This document shows positions 36,937-49,339 of a stretch of DNA of 64,000 nucleotides, piece by piece (within the stretch, counting starts at the first letter, position 1; every line of letters begins with the position of its first letter). The notes beneath the pieces were generated by a model, which was given only the letters and a program-made list of their open reading frames with translations, was not told the origin of the DNA and made no database searches. This DNA is from Cercis canadensis (Eukaryota; Streptophyta; Magnoliopsida; Fabales; Fabaceae). The stretch is from assembly GCA_003255065.1 (NCBI GenBank), contig QAOA01002442.1:190330-254329 (forward strand), read 5' to 3'. The translations under genes and the position numbers were made by a program.

Positions 36937-37440
36937 TTGTGGGCATACATGACAGCATTTAAGACACCCATCGGGACATCCCCATACCGGTTGGTGTTTG
37001 GAAAAGCTTGTCATTTGCCAATTGAAGTGGAACATCATGCGTACTGGGCCATTAAGAAACTAAACTTTAATCTCAAAGTTGCGGGTGAAAAGAGGCTTTT
37101 TCAGCTTAATGAACTCGATAAATTCCGCCAAAATGCTTATGAGAATGCCAAGCTCTATAAAGAAAGAACCAAGACATAACACGACAAATGCATCCAAAAT
37201 CGTGAGTTTACTCCAGGTCAAAAAGTTCTCATGTTCAACTCCCGCCTTAAGTTGTTCCTTGGGAAACTGAAGTCTAGATGGTCGGGCCCATTCATAGTCG
37301 AAACGGTCTTTCCTCATGGAGCCATTGAAGTCAAGAGTGGAGATAGTAAATTCAAAGTTAATGGCCAATGGTTGAAACACTATGTGGATGGCGATGATGG
37401 GTTTCAAAAATCATCCACCACTTTCACCAACCCCAGTTGA
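36937..37440 (+). pseudogene. Gypsy integrase C-terminal fragment, copy 1
   Basis: The frame reads [33 protein letters not shown], then TAA after ERTKT, then HDKCIQNREFTPGQKVL, KSRWSGPF, GAIEVKSG and NGQWLKHY. This is the region after the DDE core plus the SH3-like C-terminal domain of Athila/Tat integrases, which bind DNA and target chromatin. The catalytic core is gone. The TAA is shared with copy 2. Confidence 0.85.
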
Positions 37441-39265
37441 CCTTTTTTAGAGAAAGTCAAGCTGAATACTATAAACCAAGCGCTTGTTAGGATGCAACCC
37501 ATTTTCTAAACCCTATTTTTTGTTTTTGCTTAGTTAGAGTCTCTTAGAATTTTCTTAGTTTTTCTTTCCTAGTAGCTAGATTTACACTTTTTCTCTTACT
37601 TTGAGCCTACACTGGTATGGAAACAAGTTTGGGGTCAAGAGATGGCCAATTATGGATGAAACAACAAAATTCACAAGTCTAGGCAGTACCTCGGACGCTG
37701 TAGAGCCTTGGAGAAAAGATGAGACATAAGGTTAGGAGCTGCAGCGCCCTACCCAAGATGCCGCAGCTCCCTGTCATGCACAAAAAGGGCTAGAATGTAG
37801 GACGCTACAGTGCCCTACCCAGGACGCCACAACGCCTTGTCACGAACAAAGCCACCAGAGGTCTTAACGCTGCAATGTCTTAACGCTGCAATGATGTGTT
37901 TTAGGTCCAGATTTTAAAAACAAAAACACCCTATTTTCTTTCTTCCCTTTCTTCCTTACGCACACCCTCACCTCCATCTTTCTCTCCAAATTTTTCCTTC
38001 TCCCCCTCTCACTCCTTCAACAACCCAATCAACCTCACCAAAATCACTTCATCCACTCAAGTTCTACACCATTTTCGCACCCTACAATCACATCTCCACA
38101 CCCATTTTTGCACAAATTCGCACCCTGCAACCTAACATTCACACCACACCGAGTCAACTTGGGCACAAGGAAATTCTTCATTTTCTCCATCCTTTAGGTA
38201 CATTTTCCTCCTTTTTCTTTCAATTTACATATGCTTGAACTAGTTTTGGCCATTATGGAGGAACTACAAGTTGAATTTGGGGTATTTCTATATAGAGTTA
38301 AACCCCTTTTTAGTCCCTGAAAAATTCAACGATTGACATGTTAGTCCCCCAAAAATGTTCGTTGACAATTTTGTTATCGAATTATGGTTCCGTACGACAA
38401 ATTAGTCATTGAATTATGTTCGCTGACAATTTCGTCCTCGAATTATGGTTTCATACGACAAATTAGTCCTCAACTGAGGACTAATTTGTCAGCGAACATT
38501 TTTGGGGGACTAACTTGTCAATAGTTGAATTTTTCAGTGACCAAAAAGGGGTTTCACTCTTCTATATATGTGTTTAAACATGCACATAAGGTGTTTGACA
38601 AAATGCCTCCATGAATAAAATTCCTATGCATGTGCAAAATTGTAGCTCCTAATAGCTATTTGTGTTCTCCATAACCCAAATACAACTTCTTGTGAACCTA
38701 TTAGGGGCTATATATATATATATATATATATATATGTTTCACTAGGCAATTTGGAAACTCTTGTCTTTTACCTTTAGGCCTTTTGTGTGTGTTCAATGGC
38801 TCATGAGCTTGCATGCCATAGCATATCTAGAAATTGAACCTCTTGGTGCAATACTTGACTTGGCTTGTTTTCATGTACAAAATTCACATGCTCATCTATG
38901 CTCATTAATTCAAACTTCAAAGCCCATTACATGATGGCAAGCCTGTCTAGGTACCCTTCTTGGTTGCTATGTACACTTTGATGTTATATTGCCTATCACA
39001 CGCACTTGCTTCAATCTCACCCCATGCACGAAGTGTGGTGTACTTGGGTAATTGGTCTTAAAATTCACTATACCAATACCAATAACCACATGCCTATTTT
39101 AAATTGGTCATTTTTGCTATACATACGTACTTGGGATGCCATACATCCTCACATGCTTTTATGCTAGATACTCTTGTTTGGATGCTTGCTATGCTACCTT
39201 TATGTGTGTCATGCTCAATAGCCATTTTTCATCTTTTTCAGGTACATCTCATTCAACTGCAACCA
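37441..39265 (+). other. Internal non-coding region of Athila-like element, copy 1
   Basis: This lies between the integrase tail and the env-like frame. It starts with the AAGCGCTTGTTAGGATGCAACCC motif, then a zone at 37690-37880 with repeats of the GCAGCGCCCTACCCA type like those in the LTR, a pyrimidine-rich stretch (37930-38070), and a MITE at 38295-38559. An (AT)n run lies at 38708-38736. No frame is supported. Confidence 0.7.
38295..38559. mobile_element. Mutator-type MITE with 9-bp target duplication
   Basis: The 265-bp insert has inverted ends beginning GAGTKAAACCCCTTTTT and continuing for about 70 bp, including AGTCCCCCAAAAATGTTCG. It is flanked by a perfect 9-bp duplication TTCTATATA (38286-38294, 38560-38568). 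The tandem copy near 42537-42550 has the unoccupied site (TTCTGTATA). A 9-bp duplication plus long inverted ends is the Mutator signature. Confidence 0.88.
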
Positions 39266-40482
39266 ATGGCACCACCGGCAAAGCGCAAGGCAATCACCTC
39301 CCCCTTCGAGTCCGGCTTCGATACTTATGACCGCAGGAAGTTTGTGAACAAAGAGGCCGATGGCCGGTTCTTAGATTTAGTGGTCAACAAAGCCTTGGTG
39401 CAAGAACGAGGCTTGGTCTTTACTCGGGCCCACAACTAAGAGATTAAGGCATTCGCTAATAGCAATGGCTGGTTGGATTTTGTTGCACACCCAATAGCTG
39501 CCATTGTTCCACTAGTGAAGGAGTTCTACGCCAATGCTAAATTCCGAAAGGAATTTAAGGTGTTCATCAGGGGCAAATGGGTACCCTTCGATAGTCGTTC
39601 CATTAATGCCTTGTTTGGCCTCCCGAACATTAAGAACGATGAGTATCTTTGCTACATCCATAATGGTCCGAACTAGGAAACCATGATTCACACCTTATGC
39701 CAGTCGGGTACTTAGTGGAAGATGTGCGACGACACTCCCATTTCCTTTAAAGCATCGACACTAGAGATAGTTAGGAAGGTGTGGTACCACTTCTTATGTG
39801 CTCGCCTCATTCCTACTGGCCACCTCAATCATGTCACCACCAACCGGGCCATTCTTCTCTACTGCATAGTGTCAAGCCAATCCATCGACATCGGCATGCT
39901 TATCCAGCAGTTGATCCTATGTATCATTGACAACGCCAAAGGCACCGCCTTCGTCTACCCCTCGGTGATCCAGATGCTGTGTCAGTAGCTCAGGGTTGAG
40001 TGGAGGCCTGATGAGGAGTTGCTTCATCTGAAGCAACTACTAGACACCACTGCACACCCCCTTCAGAGTTGGAGCCAATATTCCAGTGCACCACTACCAC
40101 AGCCACAAGAGCATGCACCTGCCCAGACACCACCATCTGCTCTTGGCCAGACCCTTAACACCCACCCCTTGAGCTTTTCAGGGTGCAGCCTTGCCTGTCT
40201 CGAGCATCAGATGTCTCGACTCCTCCAGCATGCAGACCGCTCAGACCGGTTTATGCATAAAGCTGACAGATTCATGGAGCATGCCGACACATTCTTCAAG
40301 CACCAGATAAGCTTTAACACTTAGCTGAGTATCATAGCCAGTGCTCTGCCGCTCAGGGTTCAGGCATTCCGTCATTCCCTTCACCGCCGGTGCTTCTGCC
40401 TTACACTCCTGGAAGAGACGAGGACTTCAGTGCAACTGATGAGGACTTTGGCGACACCGACAACTTGTCCGAAGCCTTCTAA
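39266..40482 (+). pseudogene. Env-like ORF of Athila-type element, copy 1 (several stops)
   Basis: It begins MAPPAKRKAIT and contains the blocks LVVNKALVQERGL, LDFVAHPIAAIVPLVKEFYA, FIRGKWVPFDSRSINALFGL, ARLIPTGHLNHVTTNRAILL and IDIGMLIQQLI. These belong to the family often labelled putative plant transposon protein, found 3' of pol in Athila-like elements. Its role is unknown; no membrane segment is evident, so 'env-like' is positional. Stops at codons after RAHN, HNGPN, CQSGT and MLCQ are TAA or TAG. A 4-bp deletion near 40322, relative to copy 2, shifts the last part. A repeated heptad-like stretch (DRSDRFMHKADRFMEHADTF) precedes the end. Confidence 0.82.
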
Positions 40483-41167
40483 GGAAGTATTTTTTTCTCT
40501 TTTTTTGGATACATTGAGGACAATGCATGTATTAAATTTGGGGGTGGGACAAACTTTTTGATTCTTCTTGCACTTTAGTAATGAATTAAGGATAAAATAT
40601 TTTGAGTAAGTTTGAAACTCCAGGGTCAATGATAAAATATGTTGAGTAGTTATTCAGAATTTTTGGAAAAGATGCATAACTTGATGGTGTATGACTACTC
40701 TTATGTGATTTTTCTTCTACATTAACTTTCTCCTTGACACAATTGAGCACTTGATCCTGTGCAATGCTTTTAGTGAGTTACTTGAAGAAGATTTATGCAT
40801 GCTTAGCAATTCTTGACCTTATAAGAACTCTAGAACTAGTTTGAATGCCACTTGAGGTGAAATCCTAGGCTTTGAGACATTAGGGAGATGATTTAGGCAT
40901 TGTTTGGATCTATTAAGTCTTTCAAGACAACCCATGTTTTATATATCCCCTTAGTTACCCCATTTGAGCCTGGCTTAGCCTTCTCTTTGTCAACCCATAT
41001 AGAAATGCAAAACCCCCAATATTTTCCTTAACTTTACATTCATGACACATACAGATTCTAGGAAAAATATTGAGAGCATAGTGAAATATAGGATGGATGG
41101 GTGGAGTAATGAATCTTGAAAAATGTGCAAGTAGATTGTTGCTTCTTGACTCATGAAAAAAAAAAAA
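40483..41167 (+). other. 3' non-coding region of Athila-like element, copy 1, ending at N
   Basis: This matches 44460-45140 of copy 2 and stops in an A run followed by N at 41168. The rest of the 3' region and the LTR expected after it are missing here. Confidence 0.75.
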
Positions 41168-41168
41168 N

Positions 41169-41221
41169 AATCGTCATCTACAAGAGTTTATTTCTTCATC
41201 TTTCTTGTGATTTATGTTTAA
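41169..41221 (+). repeat. Short LTR fragment at start of copy 2
   Basis: The first bases after the N match 36884-36936 and have the same LTR-to-integrase junction. The two copies therefore share one ancestral deletion. Confidence 0.8.
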
Positions 41222-41725
41222 TTGTGGGCATACATGACAACATTTAAGACACCCATCGGGACATCCCCATACCGGTTGGTGTTTGGAAAAGCTTGTCATT
41301 TGCCAATTGAAGTGGAACATCATGCGTACTGGGCCATTAAGAAACTAAACTTTGATCTCAAAGTTGAGGATGAACAGAGGCTTTTTCAGCTCAATGAACT
41401 CGATAAATTCCGCCAAAATGCTTATGAGAAAGCCAAGCTCTATAAAAAAAGAACCAAGACATAACACGACAAATGCATCCAAAATCGTGAGTTTACTCCA
41501 GGTCAAAAAGTTCTCTTGTTCTACTCCCGCCTTAAGCTGTTCCCTGGGAAACTGAAGTCTAGATGGTCGGGCCCATTCATAGTCGAAACGGTCTTTCTCC
41601 ATGGAGCCATTGAAGTCAAGAGTGGAGAAAGTAAATTCAAAGTTAATGGCCAATGGTTGAAACACTATGTGGATGGCAATGATGGGTTTCAAAAATCATC
41701 CATCACTTTCGCCAACCCCCGTTGA
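41222..41725 (+). pseudogene. Gypsy integrase C-terminal fragment, copy 2
   Basis: This is the counterpart of 36937-37440, with the same in-frame TAA after KRTKT. Differences are scattered substitutions (for example DLKVEDEQR against NLKVAGEKR). It reads through to NGQWLKHYVDGNDGF and stops after FANPR. Confidence 0.85.
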
Positions 41726-43238
41726 CCTTTTTAAGAGAAAGTCAGGTTGAATACTATAAACCAAACGCTTGTTGGGATGCAACTCATTTTCTAAACCTTA
41801 TCTTTTGTTTTTGCTTAGTTAGAGTCTCTTAGAATTTTCTTAGTTTTTCTTTCCTAGTAGCTAGATTTACACTTTTCCTCTCACTTTGTGCCTACACTGA
41901 TGTGGAAACAAGTTTGGGGTCAAGAGATGGCCAATTATGGATGAAACAACAAAATTTGCAAGTTTGGGCAGTACCTCGGACACCGCAGAGCCCTGGAGAA
42001 AAGATGAGACATAAGGTTGGGAGCTGCAGCGCCCTACCCAAGATGCCGCAGCTCCCTGTCACGCAGAAAAGGGAAAGAATATAGGACGCCACAGTGCCCT
42101 ACCCAGGACGCCACAACACCTAGGTTAGTTAAAAAAAAATTAATTTTTGCCAAAAATGTTGTGTTTTAGGTCCAGATTTTAAAAACAAAAACACCCTATT
42201 TTCTTTCTTCCCTACACACGCCCTCACCTCCATCTTTTCTCCAAATTTTTCCTTCTCCCCCTCTCACTCCTTCAACAACCCAATCAACCTCACCAAAATC
42301 ACTTCATCCACTCAAGTTCTACACCATTTTTGCAGCCTACAATCACATCCCCACACCTATTTTTGCACAAATTCGCACCCCGCAACCTCACATTCACACC
42401 ACACCGAGTCAACTTGGGCACAAGGAAATTCTTCATTTTCTCCATCCTTTAGGTACATTTCCCTCCTTTTTCTTTCAATTTACACATGCTTGAACTAGTT
42501 TTGGACATTATGGAGGAACTACAAGTTGAATTTGGGGTATTTCTGTATATGTGTTTAAACATGCACATAAGGTGTTTAACAAAATGCCTCCATCAATAAA
42601 ATTCCTATGCATGTGCAAAATTGTAGCTCCTAATATCTATTTGTGTTCTCCATAACCCAAATACAACTTCTTGTGAACCTATTAGGAACTATATATATAT
42701 ATATATATGTTTCACTAGGCAATTTGGAAACTCTTGTCTTTTACCTTTAGGCCTTTTGTGTGTGTTCAATGGCTCATGAGCTTGCATGCCATAGCATATC
42801 TAGGAATTGAACCTCTTGGTGCAATACTTGACTTGGCTTGTTTTCATGTACAAAATTCACATGCTCATCTTTGCTCATTAATTCAAACTTCAAAGCCCAT
42901 TACATGATGGCAAGCCTGTCTAGGTACCCTTCTTGGTTGCTATGTACATTTTGATGTTATATTGCCTATCATACGCACTTGCTTCAATCTCACCCCATGC
43001 ACGAAGTGTGGTGTACTTGGGTAATTGGTCTTAAAATTCACTAAACCAATACCAATAACCACATGCCTATTTTAAATTGGTCATTTTTGCTATACATACA
43101 TACTTGGGATGCCATACATCCTCACATGCTTTTATGCTATATACTCTTGTTTGGATGCTTGCTATGCTACCTTTATGTGTGCCATGCTCAATAGCCATTT
43201 TTCATCTTTTTCAAGTACATCTCATTCAACTGCAACCA
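41726..43238 (+). other. Internal non-coding region of Athila-like element, copy 2
   Basis: It is homologous to 37441-39265 but without the MITE; the empty site is at about 42537. The GC-rich repeat zone lies at 41975-42125. No frame is supported. Confidence 0.75.
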
Positions 43239-44459
43239 ATGGCACCACCGGTAAAGCGCAAGGCAATCGCCTACCCCTTTGAGTCCGGCTCCGACACTTA
43301 TGACCGCATGAAGTTTGTGAACAAAGACTCCGAGGGCCGGTTCTTGGATTTAGTGGTCAACAAAGCCTTGGTGCAAGAATGAGGCTTGGTCTTTACTCGG
43401 GCCCACAACTAAGAGATTAGGGCATTCGCCAATAGCAATGGCTGGTTGGATTTTGTTGCACACCTAATAGCCGCCATTGTTCCACTAGTGAAGGAGTTCT
43501 ACGCCAACGCCAAATTCCGAAAGGAATTCAAGGTGTTCATGAGGGGCAAATGGGTACCCTTTGACAGTCGTTCCATTAATGCCCTGTTTGGCCTCCCGAA
43601 CATCAAGAACGACGAGTATCTTCGCTACATCCATGATGGTTTGAACTAGGAAACCATGATTCACACTTTATGCCAGCCGGGTACTTAGTGGAAGACGCGC
43701 AACGACACTCCCATTTCCTTTAAAGCATCGGCACTGGAGACAGTTAGCAAGGTGTGGTACCACTTCTTATGTGCTCGCCTCATTCCTACCGGCCACCTCA
43801 ATCACGTCACCACCAACCGGGCCATTCTTCTCTGCTGCATAGTGTCAAGCCGATCCATCGACATCGGCATGCTTATCCAGCAATTGATCCTACGTTTCAT
43901 TGACAACGCCAAAGGCACCGCCTTCGGCTACCCCTCGGTGATCTAGATGCTGTGTCAGTAGCTCGGGGTTGAGTGGAGGCCTGATGAGGAGTTGCTTCAT
44001 CTGAAGCAACTACTAGACACCACTGCACACCCCCTTCAGAGTTGGAGCCAATATTCCAATGAACCACCACCACAGCCATAAGAGCCTGCACCTGCTCGGA
44101 CACCACCATCTGCTCCTGGCTAAACCCTTAACACCCACCCCTCAAGCTCTTCAGGGTCCAGCCTTGCCCGTCTCGAGCATCAGATGTCTCGACTCTTCCA
44201 GCATGCAAACCGCTCATACCGATTTATGCATAAAGCTGACAGATTCATGGAGCATGCCGACACATTTTTCGAGCACCAGATGAGCTTTAACACTCACTTG
44301 GCTGAGTATCATAGCCAGTGCTCCGCCGCTCAGGGCTCAGGCATTCCGTTATTCCCTCCACCGTCGGTGCTTCCGCCTTACACTCCTAGAAGAAACGAGG
44401 ACTTCAGTGCAACCGATGAGGACTTTGGCGACACCGACAACTTGTCCGAAGCCTTCTAG
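43239..44459 (+). pseudogene. Env-like ORF of Athila-type element, copy 2 (more stops)
   Basis: This is the same protein family as 39266-40482, with the same four stops. It has additional ones at VQE-stop (CGA to TGA), YPSVI-stop (CAG to TAG), PQP-stop (CAA to TAA) and APG-stop (CAG to TAA). Each extra lesion relative to copy 1 is explained by C to T on one strand or the other. The 3' end is better preserved: the frame runs through HLAEYHSQCSAAQ to DTDNLSEAF and a TAG at 44457. Confidence 0.83.
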
Positions 44460-45837
44460 GGAAGTATTTTTTTCTTGTTTTTTGGATACATTGAGGACAA
44501 TGCATGTATTAAATTTGGGGGTGGGACAAACTTTTTGATTCTTCTTGCACTTTAGTAATGAATTAAGGATAAAATATTTTGAGTAAGTTTGAAACTCCAG
44601 GGTCAATGATAAAATATGTTCAGTAGTTGTTCAGAATTTTTTGGAAAAGATGCATAACTTGATGGTGTATGACTACTCTTATGTGATTTTTCTTCTACAT
44701 TAACTTTCTCCTTGACACAATTGAGCACTTGATCCTGTGCAATGCTTTTAGTGAGTTACTTGAAGAAGATTTATGCATGCTTAGCAATTCTTGACCTTAT
44801 AAGAACTCTAGAACTAGTTTGAATGCCACTTGAGGTGAAATCCTAGGCTTTGAGACATTAGAGAGATGATTTAGGCATTGTTTGGATCTATTAAGCCTTT
44901 CAAGGCAACCCATGTTTTATATATCCCCTTAGTTACCCCTTTTGAGCCTGATACTTAGCCTTCTCTTCGTCAACCCATACAGAAATGCAAAACCTCCAAT
45001 ATTTTCCTTAACTTTACATTCATGACACATACAGATTCTAGGAAAAATATTGAGAGCATAGTGAAATATAGGATGGATGGGTGGAGTAATGAATCTTGAA
45101 AAATGTGCAAGTAGATTGCTGCTTCTTGACTCATGAAAAGAAAAAAAAAAGAAATTGACAATGAAAAGAAAGAAAAGGTTGGTTCACCCCTTTGAATCAG
45201 TAAAAGAAAAAAGTTTGGGGATGAAATCAACCATTCGAGAAAAAGCAAGAGGAAAAAGAGAGCACAATCAAATGAAAGTAAATAGAAAAGAATCAAGGCA
45301 GTTGACAAAGTAAGAAAGGAAGATAGTGAAAAGTTGGGTGAAAACTAAGTGAAGGAAGTGCTTTAGAATCCTAGCTGAGGTGTTGTGTCATGGGTGAAGT
45401 GAGCCATTTTGACAACCTTTTACCACACCCTAGCCATAGCCTTACATTACAAGCTTGGAAAGACCTTTTTATCTTTAATGTTGATAGGGAGCCTACATTA
45501 GTGGAGAGTGACATGATAACTAGTCTATGGAGTTCCTTTTTGTTCCAATTAAGAGGTTTATTTCCATTAGTAAAAGCATGTATAAATTGATTTATATTTC
45601 ATTAGGACAATGTGTGTAGATACACATACACACTCAAGGAGTTGGTTATTCATGAAGAATTTCAAAGACAGAGTAAATTACCGGTTTAATTTGAGCATGT
45701 TTCCATGAATTATGATATTTTCATACCTTTGAGACCTAATGGAGGAGTAAAACTGAATAGCTTTTCAGTAGTTTTAGATTTGATTTTGGTCCTTGGTTTT
45801 TTATTGAGGATAAGCAAATCTAAAGTTTGGGGGTATT
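44460..45837 (+). other. 3' non-coding region and PPT of Athila-like element
   Basis: It is homologous in part to 19300-20700 of the gag-protease element. It ends in AAGTTTGGGGGTATT directly before the LTR, the polypurine tract that primes plus-strand synthesis. Confidence 0.78.
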
Positions 45838-47221
45838 TGATAAGCCGATTTTATACCGCTTATCTCGTATTAATCTTGCTTGATACTTTTGTTCATTCTT
45901 GAGTGTCATAGGGTAGATTTTCACAAATATTGATTCCTTTTGTAGGTTTGTGTTTTGGAAGACCTAGGAAGCCGTTTTGGTGCAATTCGGTGCGAGAAAG
46001 AGGCTAACTTTGTGCACTTTGGAATTGGAGGTAGAGACTTGGGCACTGCAATTGAGTTGAAAATGGAGTTTGTACAAGGAGTTGGGCGCCGCAGCACCCT
46101 GACCCCAGTGCCGCAGTGCCCTCGAAGGTGAAAATGCACTGGATGACAGAGACTAGGTTGCCGCAGCGCCCTATCAGGAGGCTGTAGCACCCTCAAGGTA
46201 GAGAATTGGAGGTTGCAAGGCCTAAACCTAAGGCTGCAGCCCCTCGAGGTCAACTCCGGATTTGACTTCTAAGAGTCCAAATTTCGTTAGGATTCCTATT
46301 TTATTTTAATTCATTTTTGTTTTAAACTTCCTAGGACCTATAAATAGGACTTTTAAAGACTAAATTAGGGTTACACACATTTTTACACAAGAGGCAAGAA
46401 GATAAGAGAGATCAAGCTTGAAGATCAGTGTTTTCATCATTGAATCGTTGTCTACAAGAGTTTATTTCTTCATCTTTCTTGTGATTTATGTTTAATTTGT
46501 GTGTGAAGATGTTTTCTCTATTCGTTATGAACTAATTCCACTATCTAGGGTGAAGATGTAGCCTAGCTTAGGATGGATTGCAAATTCTATAGATTGAATC
46601 AAAAGACCTTCTAATTAATTGTCTTCTTCATATTCATGATTATTGCTTCTTTTTGACTAGTCATCATATTAGTTGAATTGATAATTGCAATTGATATCGG
46701 GAGGTTAGTTGTACTTGAAGATCATAGGGATTAAGAATATAGATCCCATAAGGGATAGGGATATACCTTTATGGTTTATGTAGCTATTAAAAGAGAACCA
46801 TAGAATTAATTAAATTTTCAGATTATTCGCAATTCACATAGGAATATTCTGGGTTCATAATTTGGGAATACGTTAGTTTGACCTTGGGAAAGGCTAATGG
46901 ATAATTTGGGATTCTTGGCTAGAAATTAAGAAGATTGGCTTTGGTTAATGAAATAGAAGTAACAATTCGGACTAGCTACGGTGAAATCGAAACTCTAGAT
47001 ATTCTCTTCCATATTTCTACTCTTTTTATAGTAATTGTTATTCATTTACCATTTTGTATTTGAGCATTGCTATAATTCAACTTATTAGCAGTCTAGATAA
47101 AATTAGAATATACCAAATTTTGGTACCTAGTAGCCACAGTCGCTGTGGGATGATACTTTAACTCACATCTCTTTTACTTGATTATGATACGTACACTTGC
47201 ATGCCATTTTTTTACATAACA
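45838..47221 (+). repeat. Complete 3' LTR of Athila-like element (1384 bp)
   Basis: It starts TGATAAGCC and ends TTACATAACA. The TATA box CCTATAAATAGG is at about 46336-46347. GC-rich near-palindromes occupy 46040-46250. The 5 bp after it (AGGTC, 47222-47226) nearly match the 5 bp before the left LTR (AGGTT, 36250-36254), so both LTRs probably bound one insertion. Confidence 0.87.
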
Positions 47222-48600
47222 AGGTCCCTAGTTCTAAATCCTGATTTACCCAATTTTTCCAGCTAGAATTCTAGCCTTGTCTATCTAAAACCAAAAAGTA
47301 TTAACAAAAATAATTAAGCAATATCTTTAGGAAGAGCAGAAAATGACATTTAAATTAATGTTGCAAACATAAAAACCAGGACTATTTTGACTAATAGACT
47401 TTAGTTGAAAAACATTCATATTTTCTCTCCATTTTTTTTTTCTTTTGAGTTACATAAGAGCACAATGAAATGAGCAAAGGAGAGGAGAGTACATAGCAAG
47501 AAAAGAATCCCTAATGTCAAAAACTACGAGCATTTCACCATGTTATTCCCTTCTCTATTTGCAATATGCTATTAGCTAAATATGAGTAATAACCATGGAT
47601 GATCCTAAGTTGTAATAAACTTCTTGTTCTAAATTATGTGGCAATCTTAACTAAACTGCAATGTAGTTGAAAAACGTTACAACCGAAACTAAAAAAAAAA
47701 AAAAAATCTATTATAAATCAATTAGTTCCCTTTGTTTCTAATAATTGAGCATATTTCTTTTTATATTTGTAATTTTAACATATTTTTAAATTTATTTGAT
47801 GATGTGGCATTTTCAACTGCCATATAATTTCGGGCAAGAAATTTAGTGCAATTTTTAGGGCATCTATATGTTCTTTTTTTTCTTTTTGCTGTGAAGGGGA
47901 ATTTATGTCATTACATTTTTTTGGATACAACTCTAAATTTGAATACTGAACCTACAAGTCGTGAGGTCAATCTAAATAGAACTCAGCTACAAGCCCTTTG
48001 GTATCCATATCATTACTGGTAAAACATAGATATAATCAATATTGGCATCATTTAGCATTACACATTCCTTTCTATAAACCCAAATGAAGTACATAATAAT
48101 TTCCACTCACTACAATTGTGAAGAAGTTGTTCAAAAAGTTTGTCTATACACAGCGCTCTCAGCCTTACTAAACTTTTGGATTTGCCAATTCTCTGTCACC
48201 TGCAGAGGATGAGAAGGAAATAAACATGTAGAAATATTTTCCTGTCTTTTTTTGAAAAAAATAAAATTTATATTTAAATGTCCTTTATTATATAGTTGAT
48301 TTGGAAATTCTCAATATTTTACTTACAGGTCTTGAATTTAAATTTCTAACTTCTGTTTCCTTCTTTTGCACTAAACTGTTTCGTTTGTTAAATTTGAAAA
48401 TTTTAGGACCAACAACGTTTATGATATCAAAATATGTTCTTGTCAAATTAAGATTAATTGTTTTTCCTTGTTAATGATCATATATAAAATTTGTTCTTAC
48501 TTTATAGGAGTGTAGATTAGAAAGACATGTTTTTGAATTTTATTTTATTTTAAAATTGTTTTGTTGCAATTCACTCTCTTGTGAATTTTTGAACATACAC
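47222..48600. other. Degenerate DEFL-unit flank, no gene
   Basis: Segments match the flanks of the DEFL units, for example 47575-47880 with 51410-51700 and 48090-48300 with 28593-28800. No coding sequence is recognisable. Confidence 0.65.
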
Positions 48601-48630
48601 TCTAGGGTTTAGGGTGTGAGGAGTTTGCAC

Positions 48631-48928
48631 TTACTGCATAAAGGCTAGTCCAGGAAAACAATGATCGTTCTGAAAACAAGGCCTTGTTAATATTGTACTA
48701 GGAAATTCACATCGGTCTTCTTCCATTATTAGTACTCCTGCACATATTAAAAAAATAAAAAATAAGACGATATTGACCGGTTANAAAAAAAAAAAAAAAG
48801 ACAATATTGACCGGTTATGATCCTCCCTGAAAATAGAGAAGAAAGAGAGACTTACCCTTGATGGAGGAAAGAAGAAGAGGACAAAGGAAGGCAATGAAAA
48901 TGAAGGATTTAGAAACATAAGTAGCTAC
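48631..48928 (-). pseudogene. DEFL relic 3 (start lost, mature exon truncated)
   Basis: Signal exon 48856-48928 keeps the reading VSKSFIFIAFL and a GT donor, but its start ATG is now GTA. Exon 2 (48631-48737) begins as in the intact genes (GVLIMEEDRC), diverges (FPSTILTRPC, QNDHC) and reaches TAA after AFMQ with only three cysteines. An N at 48784 lies in the intron between two near-identical stretches of about 24 bp. It represents a more divergent branch of the family. Confidence 0.78.
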
Positions 48929-49339
48929 AGTTGGCTACAGATTAGAGGCTCTTGTTTGGTGCTTAAAGTGAAGATTAGCTAAGGTATATATAGCAAGAGC
49001 AAGGGCACTGCTTTCGACACTTGATCAGCTACAGACATTGGATAAATGCTTGCAGTTGCTACTGAGGATCCATCTTGTAAGCCTCCTTGTAGTTTCTGAA
49101 TGAGGATCATCCAGGTATATATTCTCTCTGGTACTTGTTTTGTTTCTTTTTCAAGTATCAGCATCTTGATGTTTGGCAACAGCTATCAGTTAACACCCAA
49201 AAGCTTGTGTTATTTTTCTCTTTTAAGGTTGCATGCCAACCTATTTATTTTTTTAAAAAAAAATTAGGGAGCTCCTTTTTTAATTTGGAGAAAAATGATC
49301 CATAACATGAACAACTTGTTAAAAGCTACGCTTACCACC

